Below, in pieces: positions 22,250 through 33,657 of a stretch of DNA of 64,000 nt (position 1 is its first letter; the number at the start of each line of letters is the position of its first letter). This stretch comes from Congeria kusceri (taxonomy: Eukaryota > Mollusca > Bivalvia > Myida > Dreissenidae). Under the pieces are notes generated by a model. The model had not been told where the DNA came from and made no database searches. It saw nothing but the letters and a program-made list of their open reading frames with translations. The stretch lies in the NCBI GenBank assembly GCA_027627225.1, contig CM051034.1, positions 46,687,548 to 46,751,547 on the forward strand. The letters run 5' to 3'. Position numbers and translations under genes: made by a program.

Positions 22250-24205
22250 GTAGAACCAATGAGTGCTCCCAGATGCCTCCTTGACCTGTGATTGTGGCAT
22301 TACCCTTAAACCTATGGTCCTGGTTCATAACCGCGACAGGCTGGTTTGTTCAGGTAAACATTCATGCAAAGTAATTTGAACATCACTCAATCCATGGCCA
22401 ATTTATAGTCCGGACAAGCAAAAAGCCAATTTCGACCTTTGGCAAGTGTGAACTTGACCTTTGACCTACGGACCTGGTTCATGCGCACTTCACGACTTTT
22501 CATTGAGGTTTACGTCTGTGGCAATTTGTTTTGAAATCCATGTAAAAATAAAGCACATACAAGCAAAGTCCCAATTTTTTACCTTTGAACAGGTTTGACC
22601 TTAACCTTTGACCTACAAACCTGATTCATGAACCCTACGCTACACACGATCTCATTGCGGCAAACATTTGTGCCAAGTAATTTTAAAATCCCTCCATTCA
22701 TAGCCAAGTTACAGTCCAGACAAGCCAAACATTTATAATCAAATGGCAATTACTACCTGAACTAGAGGCACACATGCACATGAGTGCCTGTTTCGCTCCA
22801 TTGGCTTATTCAGTAAGCGAACCCTGCTTCCCTGATATCTATATAAGAAAAAAAGGCGGGAAGCTATATACGAAAAAAGGCCCCGCCCTCTGGTGGCCGT
22901 GTTTTTTAACGAACCAAAATAATTTAACAGTATTTTGGTAGAGAACCTTCTAACGAATATTTATTTGAACTAATTTCGAAATTCAAGCCGTTGTTTTTAA
23001 CATGAAGATTTTCAAAGTTTTAAATATAGCCATATTAGGAACAGTGGCCCCCCCCCCCCTGGCGGCCATTTATTACGGACCTTAACCATTGGAGCAAATT
23101 TGGTAGAAAACCACCCAAGGAACATTTCTGTGAAATTATTTCGAAATCCAAACAGTGGTTTCTGACAAGGTTTTCACAGTTTTCAATATAGCGATATACG
23201 GAATAATGGCCCCGCCCCCTGGTGGCAATTATTACAACAGACCAAAACCATTTGAGCAACTTTGGTAGAAACCACCCAATGAACATTTCTGTGAAATTAT
23301 TTCGAAATCCCACCAATTTTTCATAAAGATTTTCAAAGTGTTCAATATATAGCCATAGAAGGTAAAATGTCCGCACGCTCTGGCGGCCATGTTTTTCAAC
23401 GGAGCGGAACCATTTGAGCAACGTTGGTAGAGGACCCTCCGAGGAACAGTTTTGTGAAATAACTTTAAAATCCACTCAGAGATTTAGAAGATGTCGTTTA
23501 AAGATGTTTCTATTTATAGCTCTGGCGGCCATCTTGTGTAGCGGACCAGAACCATTTGAGCAACTTTGGTAGAGAACCACCCAAGGAACATTTCTTTGAA
23601 GTTTCATCAAAGACTGAATACCTGTTTCTAAGATGTTGTTAAAAGGAGAAGTCCTCTTGGTAGAGATGTTGCGTATAAAGTTTCCTTGAATTCGAGTTAG
23701 TAGTTCCTGTGATCTCGCGCAGAAACAAACATTTCGTATTAAAATGGCCTATGTTTAATCAAATGACAAAAACGCCCTGATAAAAAATAATCAGACCGGA
23801 ACGACCGTACAATATGCGGATGTCCTCTTGTTAGTGATGCTGCGTATAAAGTTTCCTTGAATTCGAGTGAGTAGTTCCTGTGATCTTGCGCGGAAACAAA
23901 CATTTCGTATTAAAATGGCCTATGTTTAATCAAATGACAAAAACGCCCTGATAAAAAATAATCAGACCGGAACGACCTGACAATATGCGCATGTCCTTTT
24001 GGTAGGGATACTGCACATACATTTTCATTGAATTCGATTTATTAGCTCCGGAGATCTCAAGGACTTACGGTCATGGAGTGTGTTGAATAAAATCGTCGGG
24101 AAAGAGCATTTACACCCGGACAAACGGAATGACAGTTGAATTAGAAATCGGACGGACAGACAAAGCGGCGACCTTATGCTTCCTCTCCCTTAATGTAGCA
24201 TAAAA
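22250..24205 (-). mobile_element. Inverted HINE-like cluster (family B with nested cores)
   Basis: The right end holds the reverse complement of the family B head (GGACGGACAGACAAAGCGGCGACC at ~24150 and TATGCTTCCTCTCCC). The left part (22260-22760) has family B cores read on the minus strand (TTGACCTTTGACCTACGG). Between them lie a second element, with head GAGGCACACATGCACATGAGTGCC near 22786 and four ~180-bp cores with GGAACATTTCTGTGAAATTATTTCGAAATCC, and a 173-bp tandem (23640-24000). It appears to be a nested pair. The minus-strand frame 23035-23475 lies in the cores. Confidence 0.6.
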
Positions 24206-24597
24206 AGTAAATTAGATAGAGATGATAGCACCCCGGGTCCCCTCATTAATTCTGCATCGGCTTGGAAGAACCTCATAAACTTTGAAATACAAAGAATGCA
24301 TACAGCTGCAATCTTTTTCGGAAAGTGGAATCCAGAATGTCGCTACATAAGCCCTATCAGACCAGCGTTTTGGGTATAATAATAGAAAGAGCAAGGTAGG
24401 TAACCTATTACTGGAAAGATCTATTGTAAAATGGACTAGGTCATAGAAAAATTGGTTTTCTGTTGCACTATAAATGATATTAGATGAATGAATGTACAAT
24501 ACTAAGGCATGTACAATAAATAAAGGATAAATAATATAATACATGATGAGATATTTGACAAAAACAAATCAGCACAAATGTTTGAAAAAAAAACACT
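24206..24597. other. Unassigned segment
   Basis: It contains a 110-codon minus-strand open frame (24212-24544) with several Leu/Tyr/Phe-rich hydrophobic stretches and no family I recognise. No splice or promoter context supports it as a gene. Confidence 0.3.
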
Positions 24598-24690
24598 AAA
24601 ACCCCAAGCGGGTATCGAACTCCGACTTAGTAGTCATACGAAGGAATGACAAGTGACACCGCTTTAACCAGCTGCACCACTCTGCTTTGT
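24598..24690 (-). mobile_element. tRNA-derived SINE head or tRNA pseudogene
   Basis: On the minus strand it reads GCAGAGTGGTGCAGCTGGTT (A-box-like), an anticodon-arm-like segment, GAGTTCGATACC (B-box-like), then GCTTGGGGTTTTAGTG and a T run (the A run at 24583-24593). The ~86-nt spacing is long for a tRNA and the stems pair poorly. It is better read as a SINE head or tRNA pseudogene than a working tRNA. Confidence 0.6.
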
Positions 24691-25925
24691 AATAACATGA
24701 CGTGTAAACGTTGGTCATACAAAATACAATTCTGACGTCGAAATGTAAGCATGAAAAGGGCCAAACGAACACGACCCATAATATGCATTGATTTTTATCT
24801 TAGAATGCAACAATTATTTTGCCACTTTATGAACCTTATTTCAACTGTTATTATATTCTAGTTTTAATATCTTAATTTCATATGTTTTAAAGAAATTACC
24901 CCATTGAAGTTTCTAGTTCTTATATAAACATATTCACGGCAATTTCTGTAATTATTCTCCCAGCAAAATGTTCGTGACCACTGTACTGGAGATGACATGC
25001 ATGGAATGGAAAAATAATCGTTAGCCTGGAGTCAAATAATTGATAAGCGAAAAATCAACGGGAAATTAAAGTTATTTTGTAATCCGTTCTTGCAGGTTCT
25101 TCCTGTTAAGAGTGTAATGTAAAAATATATGTACATGGAGGCTACAATTGCTTTTTTAAGCCATATACATTTGTAATAGTTTTAATTTATTGCTGGAAAA
25201 TAAAATAAATATGTCGCTCATACTCCTTTTTTGTATAGAAAACAGCGATTGCTTGTCAGCGACAATAATTTAACTTATATTTTTTCAATAAGTTTATTTC
25301 TTATAATTGTTGTTTTTACGAAATCAATGTTTGTGTTTTATGTATTTATTTTAGCACTGTTAGCGTTCAAACTTGTACTGTGCATGATTTTATCAAGCTC
25401 GAATTTTATTGTACTTTAAACATTGAATGTTTTCATAATTACCGTTTTCCCTTTTTAAACTTAGCACTATAACACTCTCTCTTTAAAACAAGCAAATGAA
25501 TTAATTAATCTAGCACATATTTAACAAACGTTTCTGGTTTTAGAATAACAAATCCAAAATGTGTTCCTGTGTGCTAAAATATCATATTGTAGAATTATAC
25601 ACCCGCTATATATGCTTACCATATTGCTTATCAAATACCTGTCAGTGATTTTTCTCTGGAAAAAATACTTATATACATGTATACCATAAACAGTTACACG
25701 CATAAAATGGTATTATAATTACAAAAACATTGTTATGAAAACCAGATTATTATAGCCAGTAGATAAAACACCTTAAATGTCACATTTTGGAACTGCATGT
25801 GTTGTACATTGCAAAAATTACTTCGTGTCCCGCGACTGTTTTTTTTACGTCTCCACTTGTAATATATATATGTTATTGTTGGAAGGACACACATTACTGT
25901 CGTTTATAACCCCATCAGCATTCTA
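24691..25925. other. AT-rich intergenic sequence
   Basis: No gene, repeat family or RNA recognised. Confidence 0.5.
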
Positions 25926-25930
25926 TTTTT

Positions 25931-26563
25931 AGCTCACCTGAGCACGAATTGCTCATGGGTGAGCTATTGTGGTCAGTCTATGTCCGGCGTTCGTCGTCCA
26001 TCGTCTGTCGTCCATATTTAAATTCAAAAAACTGCTTCGCTGAAACCACTAGGCGGATTTTAAAAAAACTTGGTAGGAATGTTCCTGGAGTGGTCCTTTA
26101 TCAAATTCCTTCAATTTATTAAAATATATTGAAAACTCTGGTTGCCATGGCAACCAGAAGCTTAAAAACTGGAAAACTTAAACAATCTTCTTGCAGGAAG
26201 CCACTGGCTGGATTTGAAAATAGTTTTCACAGAAATGCTCCTTGGGTGACCCTCTACCACCTACCAAATTCCTTCAAGTCATTTTGATTTGGGGCGGGGC
26301 AGTTTTCCTTATATGGCTATAAACTTTTAAAATATTCTTGTCTGAAACCACTGACTGGATTTTAAAATAATTTCACAGAAATGTTCCTTGGGTGACCCTC
26401 TACTATATTCCTTGAAATCATTTTGATTCGTTAAAAATAATTGCCGCCGGGGGGGGGGCGAGACAGTTTTCCGTAAAATATATTTACACAATCTTTTTGT
26501 TAAAAGCCATTATGATGCTTTACTCTCAGGTGAGCTACCTAGGGCCATCTTGGCCCTCTTGTT
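25931..26563 (+). mobile_element. HINE-like element, AGCTCACC family (copy 2)
   Basis: The head AGCTCACCTGAGCACGAATTGCTCATGGGTGAGCT folds back on itself. GTCCGGCGTTCGTCGTCCATCG-type repeats follow, then three ~150-bp cores (CCACTGGCTGGATT, GAAATGYTCCTTGGGTGACCCTCTAC). The tail CTCAGGTGAGCTACC...GGGCCATCTTGGCCCTCTTGTT ends at 26563 in a hairpin plus CTCTTGTT. It is one of the most complete examples in the window. Confidence 0.8.
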
Positions 26564-26944
26564 ATTATGTATACTAGATCCATTATACGCAGTTGACCTA
26601 AAAATAAAAATACCATGGTACTTTCTGCATTAACTCTAAATGTCAGAGTCTCGGAAATAACTTAAAGCGATCACAAAAATTTGAATTTCTTAAAAATAAA
26701 GATATTTACATTCTTCGAGAAACACATTATACAGTTGCAGTAATACATACCTGGAGAAAAAAAGTGGAACGGGGATCGTTTTTTTTTATAGCGGAAACAC
26801 ATCAAATAGCAAAGTAAACTTTTAAATACAAAAGAACTGGAAATAGTCAGACTAACCTGCAGTGAATTAGAAATACATGATACAATAATTGTATTCATAA
26901 ACATATATGGTCCAAACAAAGATGAATACGTACTCTTTGATAAA

Positions 26945-27328
26945 TTGGAACAATACTTGTCGCAAAACTTAGATAAAAATTGTGTTATTGGTGGAGACTT
27001 TAACACATATTTAGACATTACTAACGATAAAAGAAATGGTACCAAAGAAACCCATAAATACTGTAGAAATAAAATAACACAAATGTTAATTACATGTGAC
27101 ATTATTGACATCTGGAGATATAAAAATCCACACAAAATGCAGTACACATGGCATTCTAACACTAGATCAGTCACCCATTGTAAGTTGGACGACTTTCTTA
27201 TCTCCACCCCTTTACTATATACAGTTATAATACAGTTGCAAAATAAATCCTGGATTCAAAACAGACTATTTATGTGTAGAATTTATACTACAGCAAAGTT
27301 CGAACAAAAGAGGCCCAGGTTATTTTAA
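26945..27328 (+). pseudogene. LINE endonuclease fragment
   Basis: A 128-codon open piece of the apurinic-type endonuclease with GGDFN and DIWRYKNPHKMQYTW followed by LDDFLIS. Upstream and downstream continuation needs frame shifts. The minus-strand frame at 26671-27207 is its shadow. Confidence 0.85.
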
Positions 27329-27606
27329 AATAAATAATTCCATATTGTTTGACAAAGACTATCAGTTAAATATTAAAAATGAAATTCAAAGCTTTGTGGA
27401 CAGCAATCAAAACTGCAACCCAAACACTATCTGGGAAATTATAAAAAGTCACGTAAGAAATGTTACAATTAAATATTCCACACATAAAAAGAAGCAAACC
27501 AAGAAAAATGAAAATAAATTTTAAACTGAAATATCCAATATAGAAGAAAGTAAATAGACCTGACGCTAATGTAGAAGATATATACAACAATTAAATAGAA
27601 GACTTA

Positions 27607-27993
27607 ATGTTACGTTTAAAGGCCGAAAATATAGAGTGCGATGAAAAAAGCTCTAAATACCTTGCTAACCTCGAGAAAGGAGAGCAGAAAAGAAAAAAAT
27701 TAAAAGACTTACCTGTCGATGGTTTAACAATTAACGAAAACAGTAAAATGTTAGATGCAGAAGTGTCCTTTTATAGCAAATTGTATAATAGAAGTTATAA
27801 AAATGATAATCATATAGAAGCAATATTTTCAAACACACCAACTAAAACACTTGAAAATGAAGAAAGCCTATCTTGTGAGGGATATTTAAGCATTGATGAA
27901 TGTAGTAGGGCCTTCACAGATATTCAAAATAATAAGAGCCTCGGGTCCGATGGATTAAGTGTAGAGTTCACAAAGTTGTTTGGAATACAATAA
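27607..27993 (+). pseudogene. LINE connector and start of reverse transcriptase
   Basis: An open piece ending NNKSLGSDGLSVEFTKLF, the NKSPGxDGL-type motif that opens L1-like reverse transcriptase. It is broken soon after. Confidence 0.85.
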
Positions 27994-28138
27994 AACAATA
28001 TTTGATAAAATCATTAAACTTATTTACTGAACTTAAAAGACAAGAAATAATTACGCTAACTCCTAAAAGTGGTAAAGACCAATTAGCCGTTGAATTGTAG
28101 ATTATAAAATTGCCACAAAAGCTATATCAAACCGAATT

Positions 28139-28640
28139 TAAAAAGTTGTACCTTCTATTATAAGTCAGGATCAAACAGGATTTATGAAAAATCGGTACAT
28201 AAGCGACAATGTTAGACTTATATTTGATATAATTGAATATTTGGAACATAATAAAATACCAGGTCTTCTTTTCTTTGCCGATTTCGAAAAGGCATTTGAT
28301 AGTTTAAAACATGATTGTATTTTTAAATGCTTGCATATACTAAATTTCGGTAATGACCTGGTCAAATTGGTGCGTCTTTTCTATACCAATATTACCAGTG
28401 GTATAACAAATAACGGTTATCTTTCAAAATCGTTAAATATATAAAAAAAAAATGGCACGAGACAGGGCTGTCCATTGTCAACATCCCTATTTACTGTTTG
28501 TCTTGAAATATTAAGTAATTACTGAAATAATAATCCAAATGTGAAAGGGATAATAATAGACGGGGTAGAATAAAGACAAGAGTATTTGCTGATGACGCAA
28601 CATTTATGATTGACGGCACAAAAAGTTCATTCGAATGTAT
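28139..28640 (+). pseudogene. LINE reverse transcriptase core, broken
   Basis: It carries DQTGFMKNRYISDN, FFADFEKAFDSLKHDC, then TRQGCPLSTSLFTVCLEIL after a frame change, and VFADDATFMIDG. Stops between motifs A and B rule out activity. Confidence 0.85.
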
Positions 28641-29058
28641 TAAAAATGTTTAGACACGTTTAATAAAATATCAGGGTTAAGCCTAAATTATTCAAAGTCA
28701 ACTATACTTAGGATTGACAGCCTTGCGTAGACTGAAATAAAGTTTAGAACAAAATTTCAAATGGACGTCACATACTGCTCGAACATTAGGTATGGATTTT
28801 TTCAATAATCATTAATGTAATACGACCATAAATCTGGAACCAAAGCTTTCACAATTTTGTCAATGCCTCAAACAGTGGTAACATAGAAAACTAACCATTT
28901 TCGGCAAAATTACAGTGCTTAAAACAGTCTCTCTTCCAGAACTGACTACCCTTTTTCTGTACTGCCGAACCCATCAAAGAAAGTAATAGCAGATATAACA
29001 AGTGCTATATTTAAGTTTATATAGACTAGTAAGCCGGAGAAAATTAAAAGGAAAATAC

Positions 29059-30681
29059 CATTCTATACACAGAGGATGACATCACACGCCAAATCTCTGT
29101 ACTTAACCGCATTATTTCGCCCCAAACGGCAAAATGTGCTTACGCATGAATGTCTCCGGCCGGCTACGCGCTTCTATTTAGTGGCTCGGGTTCGAATAAC
29201 AAATACTCGTGGGTTGTTTCTTATGTGTATTTGATAGATCGGAATTGATCGGATCCTGTAATAAGAACGTTAATCATAATAATGTAATAATACAAATACT
29301 AACAATAACGAAATGCACTATATAATGGTGGTATGATGAGCGGGAATTTCTCACATTATACAAATAATACAATACACAAATACAAATATACGGTTTAAAA
29401 GAAATCATTAAATCTAACATATAGAAACATATTCAAACATAAAAGCATTATATTTATCTGCAGGTTTATTATCAAATCCTACAAAAATGGATATTTGTTG
29501 TGCCTAATATAATGGCGATCTTTCTGCTTTGTCCTGCTTTGTGTGTGTGACGTAGTGCTGGAAAGTAGTGCGGTGAACAAAATATTAGTGCTCGTGCAAA
29601 ACGAAAGCTTAACAACAACTAATAATTATATACTATTACTACTACGTTGGACTTCTAGTTTACTACTAATTTACTAATACTAAAAGCTAACTACAGGAGT
29701 AGGAGTTACAATAAGATTGTATTTTAAAAGGGGCATTTTATTTCAAATTCAAATTCTATTTACACCCTATGACATGAAGTAATCCGCGTATGAAAGTTGT
29801 TTTATTAAATTACTTTATTGATACCATTAATCAGTCTAATATTCAGTTAATACTGATAGTAGAATATATTTATGTTAAATGAAATAACAGTAGTTCGTGT
29901 TTAACGCTGTTTGGCGTGTTTATTATAAAAAAAGCTTCTTTCACTTTCGTTTTGTGTGAAAATTCAGGTTAGATGCCAGTAAATCCAATTCCCATAGGGT
30001 CCCTTTATAAAACGGCGAAGTTTCAGATTTCAGATTGTGCAAGCTTGGTGTCTGTTAAACGATGAATCTTTCCTCTTCCGAAAATGCAATAAAAACATAT
30101 GACATGTTACTCTAAGAAAATGCGTCTCACCTGAATGCAGACACCGGTAGACACTAGGGTTACGGCAGTCATATTTCGACAAAAACCCCATGCCACAGTA
30201 AACACACCCCAAAAGCTCATATTTCATGTAAGCCTCCAAAGAAATGCACAAAAATGTTCCAAACACACAGAGGCTATTAGAAATAACCACAAAAGGCATG
30301 TCTGACATTGCTAAATGCTTTTCATAGCAGAAGAAGAAAGGAACAATAGTAAAAAGCAATAGTTAAATGTAAAACGGAGGGAAACACATTGATTTACTGG
30401 TATCTAACCTTAATGCGATGTTAAATCAACCATTGCGAGCTATGCTGGCAAGTAGCGCATACCCATAATGCTTAGAGCGTGAGTACACAGGTCTGTCAGA
30501 CCGGTTTAGACACAATGACCCTTGCGAGCTACGCTGGAAAGTAGCGCATATCCATCATGCTTACATCGTGAGTACACAGGTCTGTTAGACCGGTGTATAC
30601 ACAACGAAGTTGGAAAGTAGCGTATACCAATAATGCTTTGAGCGTGAGTACACAGGTCAGTCAGACCGGTGTAGACACAAT
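29059..30681. mobile_element. 1.6 kb unclassified insertion nested in the LINE
   Basis: It is flanked by the 10-bp direct repeat AGGAAAATAC (29049-29058 and 30682-30691). Removing the insert and one repeat joins the LINE reading frame as KIKRKI-LV(stop)DYEDGGLKL, proving the boundary. The insert starts CATTCTATACACAG, has a short GGGTTCGAATAAC B-box-like stretch near 29190, and ends with three ~76-89-bp tandem units with AAGTAGCGCATA and GTACACAGGTC. A 109-codon minus-strand frame (30030-30359) has no recognised domain. No terminal inverted repeat or poly(A) was seen. Confidence 0.8.
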
Positions 30682-31723
30682 AGGAAAATACTTGTTTAGG
30701 ATTACGAAGATGGCGGACTCAAACTAACAGATGTTGAAGCTTATTTGAATATGCTAATGGCAATTTTGGGTTAAAAGATACCTGGATATTAATAACACAG
30801 GTAATTGGAAACATGTTTTAAAATCGGAATTGAAAAACTTTTGAGATACACTTTTATTTCGAATGTAATGTTCAAGAACAAAAGATAAAGCAAATAGTTA
30901 AAAATAACGTTTTTATGTAAGATGTTTTAAAGGCATGGTTTATATTTAACAATAACAACAAAATTAAATTAAATAACCCTATTCAAAAATAAATATTATG
31001 GAACAATAATGATATACAATTAGAAGGGAAAATGTTTTATGATAAATCATGGGCAAACAAAGGAATAAAATTTATAGAACTTATTTTTGACTTCCGAACC
31101 AAAAGCTTTTACACATTTGACCACATTATATTTTTATACGATATAGACGAACGCGATTATTTAACACCTTATTCGATTGTTATATATATAAAGCAAACAA
31201 TAATAACGTTATTCCATATTTCACAATTTCATATTATACTTAATACATAGAATAAAGGTAGAAGCTCAGATATCGTTAATAAACAACAGATATGCAGCTC
31301 ATCTTGAAAAATGGAACCAGTTTAGTGACCTTTTTGAGACCTCTAGGTATGCCATACCGATACTACTAACAAATGTGATTGCTACGGTTTTCGTTTTTAC
31401 ATCCTTTTGCAAATAATCTAGATTACATCATATGGAGTTTCCTCATTGTGTACATGTGTATTGATATCCTTTGTCTGTTTTCACGACTCCTTTGGTTCAT
31501 TCCTTATTGGTTTTTTTCCACAATTCACTTATAAGAATGCTATATTTTCTATACGTATATTATATACAATATAGATGTATGAGGGACAAGTGTGTATGCG
31601 AGTGAAAAACTTCTGTGTGAGTGCGTGTATGTGTGTGTGCGGGTGTGTGTGCGTGTGTGTTTGCTTGAGTAAGAGCACGTGTCAAGTATGAGCGTTATTC
31701 TGTATTGTTTGTGTAGCCAGTAC

Positions 31724-31990
<267 letters not shown>

Positions 31991-33300
31991 TGTGTATTAT
32001 TACCAGTAAATGCACATGCTTGATTTTGGTCACAGATTCCAGAACAATACGTTCTATACACATGTATAAAGTACCTAAAGGACACTCCTGATACAGAAAA
32101 ATATAAACTGAAATGGGAAAAATACAGTTATATAATGCGTTTGTGAAGTTTTTTGTCAATATATTTAAACCATGTGTAACACTTAAAAGTTAAAACTAGT
32201 AGAAGCAATAATGAACTTTTCACTTTTAAGATGATGTTTGTGTTTCGATTTAGATTCAGTCTTTCAGAAGAACACATTTTTCGTGTCTTGTTTAATCAAT
32301 ATATTCCCGTAATGATCATGAAATAGTTTAAAAAGCGATTAGTTCAAGTTCATTTCTATTATTTTATTTTTTCATTACTATTACACGTTCACATAAATAT
32401 CTGATCTACTACATGTATACTAGTATGTTGTATATTTAATTGTAATGTTTCAGTATTCTTCCTCACGAACATTTGCCGTGGTTTGCAGTTGCAGATTGTA
32501 GATTCAACCAACCGCATGATTTAATTTTGCCAAACGATACGTAAATATTTTCTGCAAGTATTTTTTGTATGTGTATATACGAGTATACATAGTTTTCGTT
32601 CCTTATAAAGTATTGCAAGAACGGGGCGTATTATTCGCAGAAAATGAATTTGTTAAACTACAGTATATCAGTTTCTATACACCCCGAATAGTTCGTAATA
32701 AAAAAACTGGTTTCTGTATTGTTTTAGAAGAGTTAATATTCTTAGCACGTACGTGTATCTGGTATATACTGATTTCATAAAATTTACATAACCAGCTTTG
32801 AGTTTGAGTTTTCATTTAATTATTTCCAATGCATGCATACCTATATTAGATTATATTTGAATATATTTGAATCGAGTAGATTTTTTTCGTCTCCTCTAAT
32901 CTGTAAATATGTAATCCCCTTTTTATGGAAGGAAATACGCGATGTTGGTTACGAGTTTACACTGAAAAAATAAAGAGAGCTTCAAGAGCTTATGGGTGGA
33001 ATATGCGATGTTGCTCACGAGTTTACACTGACAAAATACACAGAGCTACAAGATCTTTACAACTCCGCAAAGCCAGACGATGGTAAACCTGGTTCTTCTG
33101 GGCTCAAAGTTGGTACCAAGACTTCCTGGCACAATCAGTGTTGAAGATAATTTGTTCTCGCGCCCCTGAATGACTTGACAAGAATCAGGAGCTGAAATTC
33201 AGAGACTTGGAATAGCAGCCCAAAGAGCCATTCAGTCGGCGAGATGCGGTGTAAACAACTTATGTATACTAATATAATTCAACTTACTGCATTCAAAATA
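31991..33300. other. Intergenic, no gene recognised
   Basis: A GGGTGGAATATGCGATGTTG-type duplicate pair occurs at ~32938 and ~32999 (GCGATGTTG...CGAGTTTACACTGA). Otherwise nothing. Confidence 0.45.
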
Positions 33301-33389
33301 CTACTACTACAACTACTACTACTACTACTAATAATAATAATAATAATGATATAATAATAATAATAATAATAATTATAATAATAATAATT

Positions 33390-33426
<37 letters not shown>

Positions 33427-33428
33427 GG
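33300..33428. repeat. (ACT)n / (TAA)n / (ATT)n microsatellite
   Basis: Trinucleotide runs CTACTACTACTAATAATAATAA... that turn into TTATTATTATT, giving a strand-symmetric AT-rich block ~80 bp upstream of the C76 promoter elements. Confidence 0.9.
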
Positions 33429-33492
33429 CAATTATGGCAATTATGATTTTGATTAATTTTTTTTTTTCGATCAAAATATTGTTTTACACAAC

Positions 33493-33543
33493 CGACGTGC
33501 TTACTGTGACGTCACATCGCGACGTATTTGACGTTGACGTTAT
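33493..33543 (+). promoter_or_regulatory. CRE-type palindrome in a cluster of ACGT cores
   Basis: A perfect TGACGTCA lies at 33507-33514, with further ACGT cores just before it (33494) and after it (CGACGTAT, TGACGTTG, GACGTTAT, up to 33541), five in ~50 bp. It lies 75-95 bp upstream of a TATAAATA box and in front of the C76-like gene. CREB/ATF-family binding is the inference. Confidence 0.55.
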
Positions 33544-33587
33544 TCACTTAACAACTGCTACTAGTTGTACAACGAATTTTTGCTGCT

Positions 33588-33595
33588 TATAAATA
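33588..33595 (+). promoter_or_regulatory. TATA box of the C76-like gene
   Basis: TATAAATA lies 28 bp before the ATG at 33616. With usual spacing, transcription would start very close to the ATG, so either the leader is extremely short or the box is not used. An in-frame stop at 33604-33606 fixes the ATG as the first possible start unless an exon upstream exists. Confidence 0.5.
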
Positions 33596-33615
33596 TCGCT
33601 GATTAATGTCTGAAA

Positions 33616-33657
33616 ATGATGCTTTTCGATAGATTCATCACAGCGGTGAAAGAAAAG
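33616..33657 (+). CDS. C76-like gene exon 1
   Basis: It encodes MMLFDRFITAVKEK. The donor is GTAGAT at 33658, phase 0. The start is ATG 33616 (or the adjacent 33619), with a stop in frame 10 bases upstream. A short out-of-frame ATG at 33606 precedes it. Confidence 0.65.

Larger units (their letters stand above)
26615..31410 (+). mobile_element. L1-like non-LTR retrotransposon, decayed, split by a 1.6 kb insertion
   Basis: Endonuclease remains begin near 26615 (LTLNVR-type start) and include GGDFN and WRYKNPHKMQYTW (27.0-27.2 kb) and LDDFLIS. Reverse transcriptase remains include GFMKNRYISDNVRLIFDII, DFEKAFDS (motif A), RGTRQGCPLS (motif B, ~28.45 kb) and FADD (motif C, ~28.59 kb). A C-terminal region with DYEDGGLKLTDVEAYLNML follows after the insertion. 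Several in-frame stops and frame changes make it dead. The motif order and the long C-terminal extension place it near L1/Tx1-type elements. Confidence 0.88.

Noticed and set aside
26615..31410. Active LINE
   Set aside because: Stops and frame changes between endonuclease and RT motifs and a nested insertion show it is dead.
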